NCBI RefSeq assembly: GCF_037325665.1
Contig: NC_090245.1
Span: forward strand, 109,704,458 to 109,768,457
From: Littorina saxatilis
Lineage: Eukaryota; Mollusca; Gastropoda; Littorinimorpha; Littorinidae
Direction: 5' to 3'
DNA: 64,000 nt
Below are positions 26,606 through 33,818 of this stretch, one piece after another. Numbering within the stretch: the stretch's first letter is position 1; each line of letters opens with the position of its first letter. The notes under the pieces were generated by a model. It made no database searches, had not been told where the DNA came from, and was given only the letters and a program-made list of their open reading frames with translations. Made by a program: the position numbers and the translations under genes.

Positions 26606-26880
26606 GTGTGTGTGTGTGTGTGTGATTCTGAGTGATACTGATAGGCTAGTGATTTGGAGACAATTCTTCTCGTTAAGAAAACAAACGCAGCAAATGTATG
26701 ACATATAATTATGTAAATGAGACATCTATACTAACGGCGTGTCTTACCTGTTTGACACCTGGGCGACAAGGCAACACTGCGGTCATCGACAAGAATGCAC
26801 CAAGTTCATTTTCCGTCCTCGAAAAAGTGTCCTCACTTTCGCGGCCGCCATTTGACTAAGGGAGGTTACTCTTCTGGTTC
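1640..26880 (-). CDS. FAN1: FAN1, Fanconi-associated nuclease 1 (whole gene, 15 exons)
   Basis: FAN1 is a structure-specific nuclear nuclease of interstrand-crosslink repair that also restrains repeat expansion (family knowledge). I joined 14 coding exons by GT-AG sites with matching phases: coding parts 24259-25624, 21495-21635, 20747-20951, 19182-19316, 16595-16693, 16089-16223, 15172-15400, 13074-13235, 12341-12500, 10043-10239, 9395-9493, 5635-5763, 3215-3320 and 1809-1849. They total 3204 nt, exactly 1068 codons with stop, so 1067 residues against 1017 in human. Visible landmarks are a SAP-like helix pair (about 503-545), the HAEG motif with E882, and the VRR-NUC core with PD (D1007) and EVK (E1022, K1024). 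D-to-E spacing is 15, as in human D960/E975. A non-coding exon 1 lies at about 26748-26880. No UBZ4 pattern (C-x2-C..H-x3-C) is seen at the N-terminus. Exon models are my own reading without transcript support. Confidence 0.95.
1809..1849 (-). CDS. FAN1: FAN1 exon 15: C-terminus and stop
   Basis: Residues 1055-1067, [13 protein letters not shown] then TGA at 1811-1809. The human tail is VAVGAKSQSLS, so the fit is by length and the A/I-V-G core. Acceptor GACAG at 1850-1854. The 3'UTR follows, with AATAAA on the minus strand at 1677-1682 and another at 1641-1646. Eight further acceptor copies lie upstream, so the true last exon needs transcript proof. Confidence 0.7.
1834..2440 (-). repeat. 69-bp array on the FAN1 exon 15 acceptor, 9 copies
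   Basis: Copies begin at 1834, 1902, 1971, 2040, 2109, 2178, 2247, 2316 and 2385. Each has the acceptor (C/G)ACAG, the first bases of exon 15 (CTATTGGCGTGAAGAA) and a piece of intron. The spacing is 69 bp except 68 for the first pair, so upstream acceptors read a different tail frame. Confidence 0.95.
2745..3062 (-). repeat. tRNA-derived SINE
   Basis: The minus strand starts with a tRNA-like head (A box TAGCTCAGTTGGTAGAG, B box GGTTCGAATTC) followed by a unique body and an A-rich/T-run tail at 2748-2766. The same body occurs at 15715-15943, which makes it an interspersed family and not a tRNA gene. Confidence 0.85.
3106..3214 (-). repeat. 20-bp minisatellite next to the exon 14 donor
   Basis: About five and a half copies of GTTTTTCACCCACACACCTT on the minus strand, starting within 5 bp of the FAN1 exon 14 donor. 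Unlike the other junction arrays it does not include exon sequence. Confidence 0.9.
3215..3320 (-). CDS. FAN1: FAN1 exon 14: EVK catalytic motif
   Basis: Residues 1020-1054, phase 0 to 1. It reads [20 protein letters not shown] and ends [12 protein letters not shown], matching human [19 protein letters not shown] and KLGAEVEVCHV. E1022 and K1024 complete the PD-(D/E)xK site. Acceptor GTTCAG, donor AAAC|GTACGT. Directly after the donor lies a 20-bp minisatellite. Confidence 0.93.
3420..3680. repeat. two short tandem arrays in FAN1 intron 14
   Basis: Three copies of a 30-bp unit (CTACGCAGTGGTTGCTAACC...) lie at about 3424-3506. Two copies of an ~81-bp unit beginning AACTGTCATGGAGATG lie at 3515-3678. 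No coding content is recognised. The exon sits in intron between exons 14 and 13. Confidence 0.85.
4160..4378. repeat. 7-bp satellite GAAGTC(A/T)
   Basis: About 30 units of GAAGTCA or GAAGTCT in blocks that alternate between the two forms, preceded by GAATTCAGAATTC. A GA-rich tract precedes it (4120-4160). A small palindrome around 4446-4502 (GGTCAAAGGGAAATAACC and its complement) follows. Confidence 0.9.
4878..5523. mobile_element. non-autonomous TTAA-target element (short copy)
   Basis: The left end AGGCACACACAGCCTCCCG follows TTAA (4874-4877). The right end (..TTGAGGCAGACTGGGCT) runs to TTAG at about 5523. Left and right ends match those of the larger insertion at 58189-62080, where the empty site proves a TTAA duplication. 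No transposase is seen; piggyBac-type mobilisation is an inference from the target. Confidence 0.7.
5524..5612 (-). repeat. tRNA-Gly-like SINE head
   Basis: The minus strand shows A box TGGTCTAGTGGAT, an anticodon-loop-like CTCCCAA and B box GGTTTCGAATCC. The 3' half departs from a tRNA, so this is a SINE fragment. It lies 23 bp from the FAN1 exon 13 donor. Confidence 0.75.
5635..5763 (-). CDS. FAN1: FAN1 exon 13: PD motif of the VRR-NUC domain
   Basis: Residues 977-1019, phase 0 to 0. The peptide has [20 protein letters not shown] followed by [12 protein letters not shown], equivalent to human CLGGPVLSGV..RHCRGGLPDLVVWN. D1007 is the metal-binding aspartate. Acceptor AACTAG, donor AAG|GTTTGT. 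A tRNA-derived SINE begins only about 23 bp into the following intron. Confidence 0.93.
5884..6765. repeat. interspersed repeat rich in TCAAGGTCA
   Basis: Ends carry complementary GACTCACATGCGAAG.. and ..GCATGTGAGTC. The body holds at least eight TCAAGGTCA/TGACCTTGA sites, often as doubled AAGGTCAAGGTCA. A small (AAT)n-tailed fragment (6606-6690) is embedded. A related element, with AAAGGTCA sites and GAGTCAC ends, lies at 20120-20665. Confidence 0.75.
6853..7068. repeat. 14-bp minisatellite
   Basis: About 15 copies of CTGACACACCCT(C/T)A in FAN1 intron 12. Confidence 0.95.
7076..7490. repeat. 32-bp minisatellite
   Basis: About 13 copies of a unit beginning GGCCTAAAACAAGGAATGTC, in direct continuation of the 14-bp array, FAN1 intron 12. 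Confidence 0.95.
7670..9166 (-). repeat. family A repeat, tandem end duplication
   Basis: Family A is a ~0.85-kb interspersed repeat. On the forward strand it starts ACAAGTCGCGTAAGGCGAAA and ends in a hairpin TTTAGTCAAAACTTGACTAAATAT. It carries a CA/GT microsatellite near the hairpin end and no ORF. Here, reversed, the first 211 bp of the hairpin end (7670-7880) are repeated before a full copy (7881-9166) whose interior is itself partly doubled (8240-8640 and 8660-9000). Confidence 0.85.
9395..9493 (-). CDS. FAN1: FAN1 exon 12
   Basis: Residues 944-976, phase 0 to 0. It reads [20 protein letters not shown] then [13 protein letters not shown], aligning with human ..[21 protein letters not shown]. 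Acceptor CCTTCAG, donor CAG|GTGGGT. It lies at the low end of a 101-bp array that copies its acceptor. Confidence 0.9.
9491..10010 (-). repeat. 101-bp array on the FAN1 exon 12 acceptor, 6 copies
   Basis: Acceptor copies (CCTTCAG|GAACTTGACGAG) lie at about 9491, 9590, 9691, 9792, 9893 and 9994. Each unit repeats the acceptor and ~60 nt of exon 12. Reading on from an upstream acceptor leads to CAFRNL and a stop within one unit. Confidence 0.95.
10043..10239 (-). CDS. FAN1: FAN1 exon 11: nuclease domain start
   Basis: Residues 878-943, phase 1 to 0. It starts [13 protein letters not shown] and continues [12 protein letters not shown], matching human [24 protein letters not shown]. E882 is the conserved acidic residue of this motif. 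Acceptor GTTGCAG, donor CAG|GTAGGA. Acceptor plus exon edge are repeated upstream in a 79-bp array. Confidence 0.93.
10231..10815 (-). repeat. 79-bp array on the FAN1 exon 11 acceptor, 8 copies
   Basis: GTTGCAG|GAATCCATGCAGAG copies lie at 10231, 10314, 10393, 10472, 10551, 10632, 10711 and 10790, with the outer ones diverged. Each has the acceptor plus ~40 nt of exon 11. The unit is not a multiple of three. Confidence 0.95.
11190..12376 (-). repeat. 93-bp array on the FAN1 exon 10 donor, 13 copies
   Basis: The donor CCCCCAAG|GTAACC recurs every 93 bp from 12337 down to 11221 (twelve exact steps). Each unit carries the last ~36 nt of exon 10 and the start of intron 10. Confidence 0.96.
12341..12500 (-). 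CDS. FAN1: FAN1 exon 10
   Basis: Residues 825-877, phase 0 to 1. The peptide [20 protein letters not shown] aligns with human [20 protein letters not shown]. Acceptor CTTGAAG, donor CAAG|GTAACC. The last ~36 nt and this donor form the head of a 93-bp array. Reading past the donor meets a TGA at 12303-12305. Confidence 0.93.
13074..13235 (-). CDS. FAN1: FAN1 exon 9
   Basis: Residues 771-824, phase 0 to 0. It reads [20 protein letters not shown], matching human ..ITEGLADPEVRTGHRL with no length change when the acceptor TCTAAG at 13236-13241 is used. Donor AAG|GTAAAC. Confidence 0.9.
13262..13560. repeat. ~33-bp array, left part
   Basis: Copies of CTTTGGAGTCAAAAGGAAAAGCGACCTTCAATAA begin just upstream of FAN1 exon 9. 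The array resumes at 14507-14720, after a family A copy and a short CAA-rich spacer. Confidence 0.9.
13660..14506 (+). repeat. family A repeat inside the 33-bp array
   Basis: Full copy with both ends, flanked on both sides by the ACCTTCAA/ATAACTTT array. The array was therefore there first. Confidence 0.85.
14507..14720. repeat. ~33-bp array, right part
   Basis: Six or so further copies of the unit seen at 13262-13560. No gene. Intron 8 of FAN1 continues to 15171 with an AAT/AAC-rich SINE-like fragment at 14938-15012. Confidence 0.9.
15172..15400 (-). CDS. FAN1: FAN1 exon 8
   Basis: Residues 694-770, phase 2 to 0. The peptide [20 protein letters not shown] and then [20 protein letters not shown] match human [20 protein letters not shown] and [16 protein letters not shown]. 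Acceptor GGTCAG, donor CAG|GTCAGAG. Confidence 0.93.
15715..15943 (-). repeat. tRNA-derived SINE, second copy
   Basis: Same family as 2745-3062, with head TAGCTCAGTGGGTAGAGCAC and a diverged B box. It lies in FAN1 intron 7. Confidence 0.8.
16089..16223 (-). CDS. FAN1: FAN1 exon 7
   Basis: Residues 649-693, phase 2 to 2, helical-repeat part of the protein. The peptide contains [20 protein letters not shown], aligning with human ANGNWEEAKELAQCAKRDW. Acceptor GATCAG, donor ACA|GTAAGT. Confidence 0.9.
16595..16693 (-). CDS. FAN1: FAN1 exon 6
   Basis: Residues 616-648, phase 2 to 2. It reads [20 protein letters not shown], equivalent to human LLVNLGRMEFPSYTIN. The phase requires the acceptor TTTTTAG at 16694-16700 and not the nearer CCAG. 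Confidence 0.92.
17063..17262. other. assembly gap
   Basis: 200 N, in FAN1 intron 5. Confidence 1.
17869..18727 (+). repeat. family A repeat
   Basis: Complete copy, both ends present, in FAN1 intron 5. Confidence 0.9.
19182..19316 (-). CDS. FAN1: FAN1 exon 5
   Basis: Residues 571-615, phase 2 to 2. The peptide [19 protein letters not shown] followed by GNGGQAQL matches the human ...LLLFSLTDSMEDED..CGGQGQL segment. Acceptor TTTTCAG, donor AATT|GTAAGT. Confidence 0.92.
19386..19580. repeat. 25-bp minisatellite
   Basis: Eight copies of GTAAAATCTTTTGACCTTAG+CTTCA, about 70 bp upstream of FAN1 exon 5. It does not include the splice site. Confidence 0.95.
20120..20665. repeat. interspersed repeat with GAGTCAC ends
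   Basis: Starts near CGATCGAGTCACTTTCGC and ends ..CAAGTGACTC. It holds two diverged copies of a segment with GATAGTTTCCGAGAAAAG and a GC-rich CGGCCGGCCGGGGCCGGCCG tract. Related in style to 5884-6765. Confidence 0.65.
20747..20951 (-). CDS. FAN1: FAN1 exon 4: SAP-like DNA-binding region
   Basis: Residues 503-570, phase 1 to 2. The peptide [18 protein letters not shown] corresponds to the SAP-type segment of FAN1 (human SAPELKSLAKTFH), which contacts DNA. Acceptor TTTCCAG at 20952-20958, donor AG|GTGGGG. The acceptor and first 84 bp are repeated twice more just upstream (20952-21120), in frame. Confidence 0.92.
20952..21130 (-). repeat. 84-bp array on the FAN1 exon 4 acceptor, 3 copies with the exon
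   Basis: TTTCCAG|GTGATGATGTG occurs at 20951, 21035 and 21119. The unit is 84 bp (28 codons) and stays open across all three copies, so upstream acceptors add 28 or 56 residues in frame. Confidence 0.96.
21495..21635 (-). CDS. FAN1: FAN1 exon 3
   Basis: Residues 456-502, phase 1 to 1. The peptide [17 protein letters not shown] matches the QKLYVRLFQRKLSWI block of vertebrate FAN1. Acceptor TTTTTCAG, donor TCTG|GTAAAC. Confidence 0.93.
21765..22265. repeat. 46-bp and 23-bp minisatellites in FAN1 intron 2
   Basis: Four copies of a 46-bp unit (ACATGTACAATGTTTACAGC...) at about 21765-21960, then about ten copies of CAGTGTCATAGTCAACAAGTGTA at 22010-22260. Confidence 0.95.
22320..22720. repeat. 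two hairpin MITE copies, GGTCTGTTTACGGTAAC family
   Basis: Ends read AAATAGGTCTGTTTACGGTA and GGGTTACCGTAAACAGAC, with TAGGGTCGGT motifs inside and A/T-runs. A second member with AGGTGTGGTTACGGTAAC ends is at 55737-56012. Confidence 0.75.
22846..23698 (-). repeat. family A repeat
   Basis: Full-length reversed copy in FAN1 intron 2. Confidence 0.9.
23702..24092. repeat. interspersed repeat, TTTAACGTCG...CCCGCGGGGGG type
   Basis: Begins TTTATTTGGTGTTTAACGTC and ends CCCCCTAACCCGCGGGGGG. The style (AACCACGAAGG..., CCTCTTACGACATGC) is what I know as a widespread molluscan SINE-like repeat. Assignment is from memory. Confidence 0.6.
24259..25649 (-). CDS. FAN1: FAN1 exon 2: start codon and low-complexity N-terminus
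   Basis: Acceptor TTTCAG at 25650-25655, ATG at 25624-25622, donor CAG|GTAAAC after 24259, phase 1. Residues 1-455 are mostly Ser/Lys/Thr-rich and probably disordered, ending in the conserved block [19 protein letters not shown] that matches the PYYL..F start of the FAN1 fold. A coding 24-bp repeat gives ETEGLSAV three times (about 24425-24500). The vertebrate UBZ4 cysteines and histidine are not present. The 5' part of this exon is duplicated at 53491-55610. Confidence 0.9.
25866..26402. repeat. G-rich 24/25-bp minisatellite in FAN1 intron 1
   Basis: About 22 copies of GGGGTGG(G)GGTGGAGTTGTACAGAA. Unit length alternates between 24 and 25 bp. G-runs are on the plus strand, so the FAN1 pre-mRNA is C-rich here. 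It keeps long frames open on both strands by chance; none is a gene. Confidence 0.95.
26551..26622. repeat. GT microsatellite
   Basis: (GT)n about 50 bp plus a second tract after an interruption, FAN1 intron 1. The paralogous site at 56538-56560 is much shorter. Confidence 0.95.
26748..26880 (-). other. FAN1: FAN1 exon 1 (5'UTR) with YY1-like site and uORF
   Basis: The donor CAG|GTAAGAC ends this exon at 26748. The 5' end is not defined and is set by the block conserved in the duplicate at 56825-56960. The minus strand reads TCAAATGGCGGCCGC at 26841-26854, which fits the YY1 consensus AAnATGGCGGC common at TATA-less housekeeping promoters. Its ATG opens an upstream ORF of 22 codons (26783-26851) that closes inside the exon. 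The uORF is kept in the duplicate with one synonymous-type change before its stop. Confidence 0.65.
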
Positions 26881-26911
26881 TTTGGGGAAATCCCAGGAAT
26901 TCCCTTTCTGA

Positions 26912-29900
26912 GGGTCCGCCTAAACTACGCGCCAGCACGCGCTAGCACGCGCTAGCACGCGCCAGCACGCGCCAGCTTGAACCATAGCACTTATATACTT
27001 TATTTTTATATTTCTAGTTAGTTCATCGTCCATTCTCACATAATACAAAATTTCAAACTTCAATGATAAAAAATACGGAAGTTATGACGAGTTTAAGGAG
27101 AGCTAATGCACTACTCTCAAATCCGACGATTGTCGGACATGGAGCCACGGCCTTTGGATAGCTCTCCTATAACGCGTCTTAGCTATCGTAAATTTTATCA
27201 CTGAAGTTTGAAATTTTGTATAATGTAAGAACTGACGATGAACTAACTAGAAATATAAAAATCAAGTATATAAGTGCTAAGACGCGTTATAGGAGAGCTA
27301 TCCTAAGGCCGTGGCTCCATGTCCGACAATGTCGGATACGGAGTCATTCGTTCCAACAGTCAGTCGGATGCGGAGCCAGTCATTCCTCTGTGTGCCACGG
27401 TGTGTGTGTGTGTGTGTGTGTGAACGCTACCCGTTTGGCTGCTTATTCTGATTCGCAGCTGACCCCCCTGGGGCCGTTCCCCTATCCACCACCTGGGGAC
27501 CCGCTCGGTTGGGGATGGAAGCCCCGACTACACCCATGGACACGAGGTGCAAATGAGCATATCGCCATGTTCCGAGTTAAGCATATCAAAGTTAAAATTA
27601 AATGACATTCTGCACTTTGCAGCACAGAACAATGGACATGTTCATTACTTCACAGGGCAAAGAAACAACATACTTTTCAGCATGTATTTATTTGGACAAA
27701 CTTGAAGTCTTGCGTCCTCACAGGATGAACAAGCCTTTTTAAGCCGAATGTTGTTGATATGCTACCGTTCTAGTAAAATTAATTTAAAAAAATGATTAAA
27801 AAATAAATTAAAATAAGTTGTAAAGCATGACAAAACAATCAAAAAGTGCAGGAACAGTTGTTTGTTTGTTAGCTAGCTTTACCTCCCTTTATCTTGGTGT
27901 AGATGTAAAGAAGAGTGACTAGGATACGATTTCGATGAGTTGCAGGTTAGAAATCCTCTTTGTGAGGACGGCACTTACATACAGTGCATCGTTCGATGAA
28001 GGGTTAAGAACGAGACGTACAAAGAAACCCACGAAGATAACACCGAAGACATACACACAGTCGGCACAGTAACTAGACCAGAAGAGAGAGAGGAGATGTG
28101 TGTGTGTTTGTGTGTGTGTGTGTGGGGGGTGTGGGGGTGGGGTGTGGTTGGTGTTATTTGTGAGAGATGGTGAAAGATAAAAAGGACACAGGTACAGAGA
28201 CAAGAGGGAGAAAACAAAGATTTTTTTTTTGGGGGGGGGGGGGAGGAGGGGGGGGGGGGGTGAGCGCACTTAATGTGCATTAGTAATGAGAATAATAGTG
28301 ATAATGATAATAATATTAATAATAATAATAATAACAATAATAATAATGATAAAATAATAATAATAATTATGCTCAAAAACTTCAAACCCTTTCCGACGAA
28401 AAAAAACCCAACAACGCCCTTCTTTGACATAATGGCAAATACATGACTGACGTATCTTTCCATTGTTGCTGCTCAAATACTTCACTGAAAATAGTTGCCG
28501 ACAGATCGCCACCGGCTTCGTGTTGTATAACTAATGCTGGTCCTAAGTTCTTTGAAGTTGAGACTATCCTAGCAGTTCTGCTATCATCCAACACAACCAT
28601 CACCATTTTGATTTATGGAGCTGAAATTGTGTATAATTAAAGAATAAAGTAACATAAATGATACAGGTCAAGGCAGTGCCTGCTTCAAAGTGGTTGTGCA
28701 GTTGGTATGCATTAATGTCTGTATTCAGTCAATGTCGAAGTTTTGTCATAACTTCCGTAATTTTCATCATTGAAAATTGACATTTTGTATTATGTGAGAA
28801 TGGACGATGATCTAACAAAAAATATAAAAAATAAAGTATGTAAGTGCTATGGATCACACACACACACAGAGGAATGAGTGGCTCTGCATCCGACTGACTG
28901 TGTTCGAACGAATGACTCCGTATCCGACATTGTTTTTAATCACTGAAGTGTGAAATTTTGTATAATGTAAGAATTGACGATGGAATGACTAGAAACATAC
29001 AGATAAATCATATAACAGCTATGAATCTCAGTAGCGTCCACTTAAAATTGGTAGTGCGCAGTTTTAGTCACTGCCGGATTTTGTCGGATTTGAGAGTAGC
29101 GCATTAGCTCGACTAAAACACGTCATAACTACTGAAATGTTCAACACTCAAGCTTGAAATTTTGTATTATGTAAGCATGGACAATGAACTATATAGACTA
29201 TAAAAATAAATTATGTAAGTGTTATGGATCACTGGGTAGCGACGGAGTCTACTTCAAACTAGGCGCCAGCACGCGCCAGCTTGAACCATAGCACTTATAT
29301 ACTTTATTTTTATATTTCTAGTTAGTTCATCGTCCATTCTCACATAATACAAAATTTCAAACTTCAATGATGAAAAATACGGAAGTTATGACGAGTTTAA
29401 GGAGAGCTAATGCACTACTCTCAAATCCGACGATTTCCGCCATTGACTAAACAGCCTGCAAGCTACCACTTTGAAGTAGACGCTACCCGGTGATCCATAA
29501 CACTTACATAATTTATTTTTATAGTCTATATAGTTAATTGTCCATTCTTACATAATACAAAATTTCAAGCTTGAGTGTTGAACATTTCAGTAGTTATGAC
29601 GGGTTTTAGGCGAGCTAATGCGCTACTCTCAAATCCGACAAAATCCGGACTAAAACTGCGCGCTACCAAATTTAAGTGGACGCTACTGAGATTCATAGCT
29701 GTTATATAATTTATCTATATGTTTCTAGTCATTCCATCGTCAGTTCTTACATTATACAAAATTTCAAACTTCAGTGATAAAATTTACGATAGCTAAGACG
29801 CGTTATTGGAGAGCTATCCTAGCTAAGGCCGTGGCTCCATGTCCGACAATCGTCGGATTTGAGAGTAGTGCATTAGCTCTCCTTAAACTCGTCATAACTT

Positions 29901-30057
29901 CCGTATTTTTTATCATTGAAGTTTGAAATTTTGTATTATGTGAGAATGGACGATGAACTAACTAGAAATATAAAAATAAAGTATATAAGTGCTATGGTTC
30001 AAGCTGGCGCGTGCTGGCGCGTGCTAGCGCGTGCTGGCGCGTAGTTTAGTCGGACCG
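26912..30057. mobile_element. non-autonomous DNA transposon in the FAN1 promoter
   Basis: TIRs read GGGTCCGCCTAAACTACGCG and, reversed, CGGTCCGACTAAACTACGCG, followed by repeated GCCAGCACGC. The 8-bp target CTTTCTGA is duplicated (26904-26911, 30058-30065). The duplicate locus at about 56984-57005 has a single CTTTCTGA with the same flanks and no element. The 3146-bp interior is a mosaic of inverted modules (around 27000-27340, 28720-29270, 29270-29700 and 29700-30000) built on ATCCGACA(A)TGTCGGAT junctions, plus GT, AAT and G-run tracts. No transposase frame is seen. The 8-bp duplication suits hAT or P type. Confidence 0.85.
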
Positions 30058-30065
30058 CTTTCTGA

Positions 30066-31097
30066 TGCTATTTTTAGCTCAATGCCTCAGTCGGTTTTTG
30101 AGGCGTTGTGCGGCATTCTGATAATCTGGATAACTCATTTTACCTGAGTTCAGGATGCGTTGTGCGGATGATGATTTCTTGTCCCACGGACTTGGTCCAT
30201 TGGGGACCAGCTTTGTTGATTCGCTAGTTAACGCGTTGTGCGACGGGCACACTGAGTCAGTGTTTGTATTCGAACTCATACAGTGAGTGGTTGGGCCTAT
30301 GAGATTGTTTTGTATTTTCTGCAACTTGCAACAGGCACTTGCAACGAGGTGGCCGGGACATCTTTGTATGAATGTGTATACAGTAGATGTTATTCTGTTC
30401 TACACTATTCGTCATAATGAAAGTACACACATACATTTAGCTGTAGATCTTTGTGATGCGGCCAGTTATATTAAATCCAAGTATATTGTCAGAAAGGTAA
30501 TTTATTCCCCTACCGTATGAAATAAAGAGTTTCATTTTTCATGTGTAACCGAGTGCCGAAACACTACGATCACCTCGGGAAGCGAAGTGCAATCAAACAG
30601 GTTTGAAAATGTTAGGGCTAATTTCTTAGCCCTATAAAAACTGTTATGCAAACCCGAAGGTTTCCATGAACATACAGACAATCGGAAACTACCAGACCCC
30701 ATCACAAACAGATTTCCACAAACCACGGGTGTTGATTTAAAGGCCAACAACTCGGGTGCAGAGTCTGCTGTGAAAGGAGCGGTAGCCTCCCCTGTCACAC
30801 ATGACTGAGTTAGTGTTTATGCAGTGTACTGGAGACCTAGGACACCCTCCAAAATCAAATTCGCAAATGCAAATTTGCAGACATTAAAATACACACAAAA
30901 ATGAAAATAAGCAAGAGTGACCCCGTTTTTGATCTCAAATGAAAGAACAACTCATTTTCTAACCATTTAAATTATTTGGTTCAGCTCTTTGTGCCTAGCG
31001 GTGTTGTTTTGCCATTTTGATGAAGACTTGTGTCAGCCTCGTCAGAAGGCGTAAAAGGCTTGTTTTCGAGTCATTTGTTGTTGGCTATGTAGGAACA
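30066..31097. other. intergenic, upstream of FAN1
   Basis: No gene is recognised. The first ~370 bp (GATGCTATTTTTAGCTC...) match 56997-57170 in the duplicated segment, so this is original FAN1 upstream sequence displaced by the 3.1-kb element. Confidence 0.7.
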
Positions 31098-31797
31098 ACA
31101 AGTCGCGTAAGGCGAAAATACAACATTTAGTCAAGCTGTCGAATTAACTCACAGAATGAAACTGAACGCAATGCAATTTTTCGACAAGAAGAGCGGGGTA
31201 GTAGTTGCGCTGAGAAGGATAGCACGCTTTTCTGTACCTCTCTTTGTTTTAACTTTCTGAGCGTGTTTTTAATCCAAACATATCATATCTATATGTTTTT
31301 GGAATCAGGAACCGACAATGAATAAGATAAAAGTGTTTTTAAATTGATTTGGACAATTTAATTTTGATAATAATTTTTATATATTTAATTTTCAGAGCTT
31401 GTTTTTAATCCGAATATAACATATTTATATGTTTTTGGAATCAGCAAATGATGGAGAATAAGATAAACGTAAATTTGGATCGTTTTATAAATTTTTATTT
31501 TTTTTTACAATTTTCAGATTTTTAATGACCAAAGTCATTAATTAATTTTTAAGCCACCAAGCTGAAATGCAATACCGAAGTCCGGGCTTCGTCGAAGATT
31601 ACTTGACCAAAATTTCAACCAATTTGGTTGAAAAATGAGGGCGTGACAGTGCCGCCTCAACTTTCACGAAAAGCCGGATATGACGTCATAAAAGACATTT
31701 ATAAAAAAAATGAAAAACATGTTCGGGGATTTCATACCCAGGAACTCTCATGTCAAATTTCATAAAGATCGGTCCAGTAGTTTAGTCTGAATCGCTC

Positions 31798-31829
<32 letters not shown>

Positions 31830-31920
31830 GACACACAGACACACACACGCACATACACCACGACCCTCGTTTCGATTCCCCCTCGATGTTAAAATATTTA
31901 GTCAAAACTTGACTAAATAT
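31098..31920 (+). repeat. family A repeat
   Basis: Complete copy. It is followed by an 82-bp AT-rich spacer (GAAATATAAGAAAAAGAC...) and the next copy. The same pair and spacer recur at 50540-52375. Confidence 0.9.
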
Positions 31921-32002
31921 AAAAAAAAGGAAATATAAGAAAAAGACAAAAACCCTGACACACACACAAAAATAAATAAATAAACAAAATGACAAAAACA
32001 AA

Positions 32003-32870
32003 ACAAGTCGCGTAAGGCGAAAATACAATATTTAGTCAAGTAGCTGTCGAACTCACAGAATGAAACTGAACGCAATGCCATTTTTCAGCAAGACCGTATA
32101 CTCGTAGCATCGTCAGTCCACCGCTCATGGCAAAGGCAGTGAAATTGACAAGAAGAGCGGGGTAGTAGTTGCGCTAAGAAGGATAGCACGCTTTTCTGTA
32201 CCTCTCTTTGTTTTAACTTTCTGAGCGTGTTTTTAATCCAAACATATCATATCTATATGTTTTTGGAATCAGGAACCGACAAGGAATGAGATGAAAGTGT
32301 TTTTAAATTGATTTGGACAATTTAATTTTGATAATAATTTTTATATATTTAATTTTCAGAGCTTGTTTTTAATCCGAATATAACATATTTATATGTTTTT
32401 GGAATCAGAAAATGATGAAGAATAAGATGAACGTAAATTTGGATCGTTTTATAACAATTTTTTTTTTAACAATTTTCAGATTTTTAATGACCAAAGTCAT
32501 TAATTAATCTTTAAGCCACCAAGCTGAAATGCAATACCGAAGTTCGGCCTTCGTCGAAGATTGCTTGGCCAAAATTTCAATCAATTTGGTTGAAAAATGA
32601 GGGTGTGACAGTGCCGCCTCAACTTTTACAAAAAGCCGGATATGACGTCATCAAAGGTATTTATCGAAAAAAAGAAAAAAACGTTCGGGGATATCATTCC
32701 CAGGAACTCTCATGTAAAATTTCATAAAGATAGGTCCAGTAGTTTGGTCTGAATCGCTCTACACACACACACACACACGCACAGACACAGACACACACAC
32801 ACACACACACATACACCACGACCCTCGTCTCGATTCCCCCTCTATGTTAAAACATTTAGTCAAAACTTGA
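32003..32870 (+). repeat. family A repeat split by a LINE
   Basis: The copy runs to ..AGTCAAAACTTGA at 32870. Its last bases (CTAAATGT) are found after the LINE at about 36921, so the LINE entered the terminal hairpin. Confidence 0.85.
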
Positions 32871-32964
32871 AAGTCAAAAGCAGACCTTGTTAAAAAAATT
32901 AAAAACCTAAAAAGCCATGATCCAAAATCGTATTGGAAGATTATTAATGGAACACTAAGAGAAA

Positions 32965-33818
32965 ACAAGTCGCGTAAGGCGAAAATACAACATTTAGTCA
33001 AGTAGCTGTCGAACTCACAGAATGAAACTGAACGCAATGCAACGCAGCAAGACCGTATACACGTAGCATCGTCAGTCCACCGCGCACGGCAAAGGCAGTG
33101 AAATTGACAGGAAGAGCGGGGTAGTACTTGCGCTGAGAAGGATAGCACGCTTTTCTGTACCTCTCTTTGTTTTAACTTTCTGAGCGTGTTTTTAATCCAA
33201 ACATATCATATCTATATGTTTTTGGAATCAGGAACCGACAAGGAATAAGATGAAAGTGTTTTTAAATTGATTTCAAAAATTTAATTTTGATAATAATTTT
33301 TATGTATTTAATTTTCAGAGCTTGTTTTTAATCCGAATATAACATATTTATATGTTTTTGGAATCAGAAAATGATGGAGAATAAGATGAACGTAAATTTG
33401 GATCGTTTTAGAAAAAAATAATTTTTTTTACAATTTTCAGATTTTTAATGACCAAAGTCATTAATTAATTTTTAAGCCACCAAGCTGAAATGCAATACCG
33501 AAGTCCGGGCTTCGTCGAAGACTACTTGATCAAAATTTCAACCAATTTGGTTGAAAAATGAGAGCGTGACAGTGCCGCCTCAACTTTCACGAAAAGCCGG
33601 ATATGACGTCATCAAAGACATTTATCAAAAAAAGGAAAAAAACGTTCGGGGATATCATACCCAGGAACTCTCATGTCAAATTTCATAAAGATCGGTCCAG
33701 TAGTTTGGTCTGAATCGCTCTACACGCACGCACACACGCACGCACACACATACACCACGACCCTCGTTTCGATTCCCCCTCGATGTTAAAATATTTAGTC
33801 AAAACTTGACTAAATATA
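32965..33818 (+). repeat. family A repeat inside the LINE
   Basis: Complete copy between LINE codons ending INGTLREN and resuming NEELPKVSS. Confidence 0.9.

Noticed and set aside
27216-27605. 129-residue frame in the promoter transposon
   Set aside because: No domain, spans a GT microsatellite, not supported as coding.
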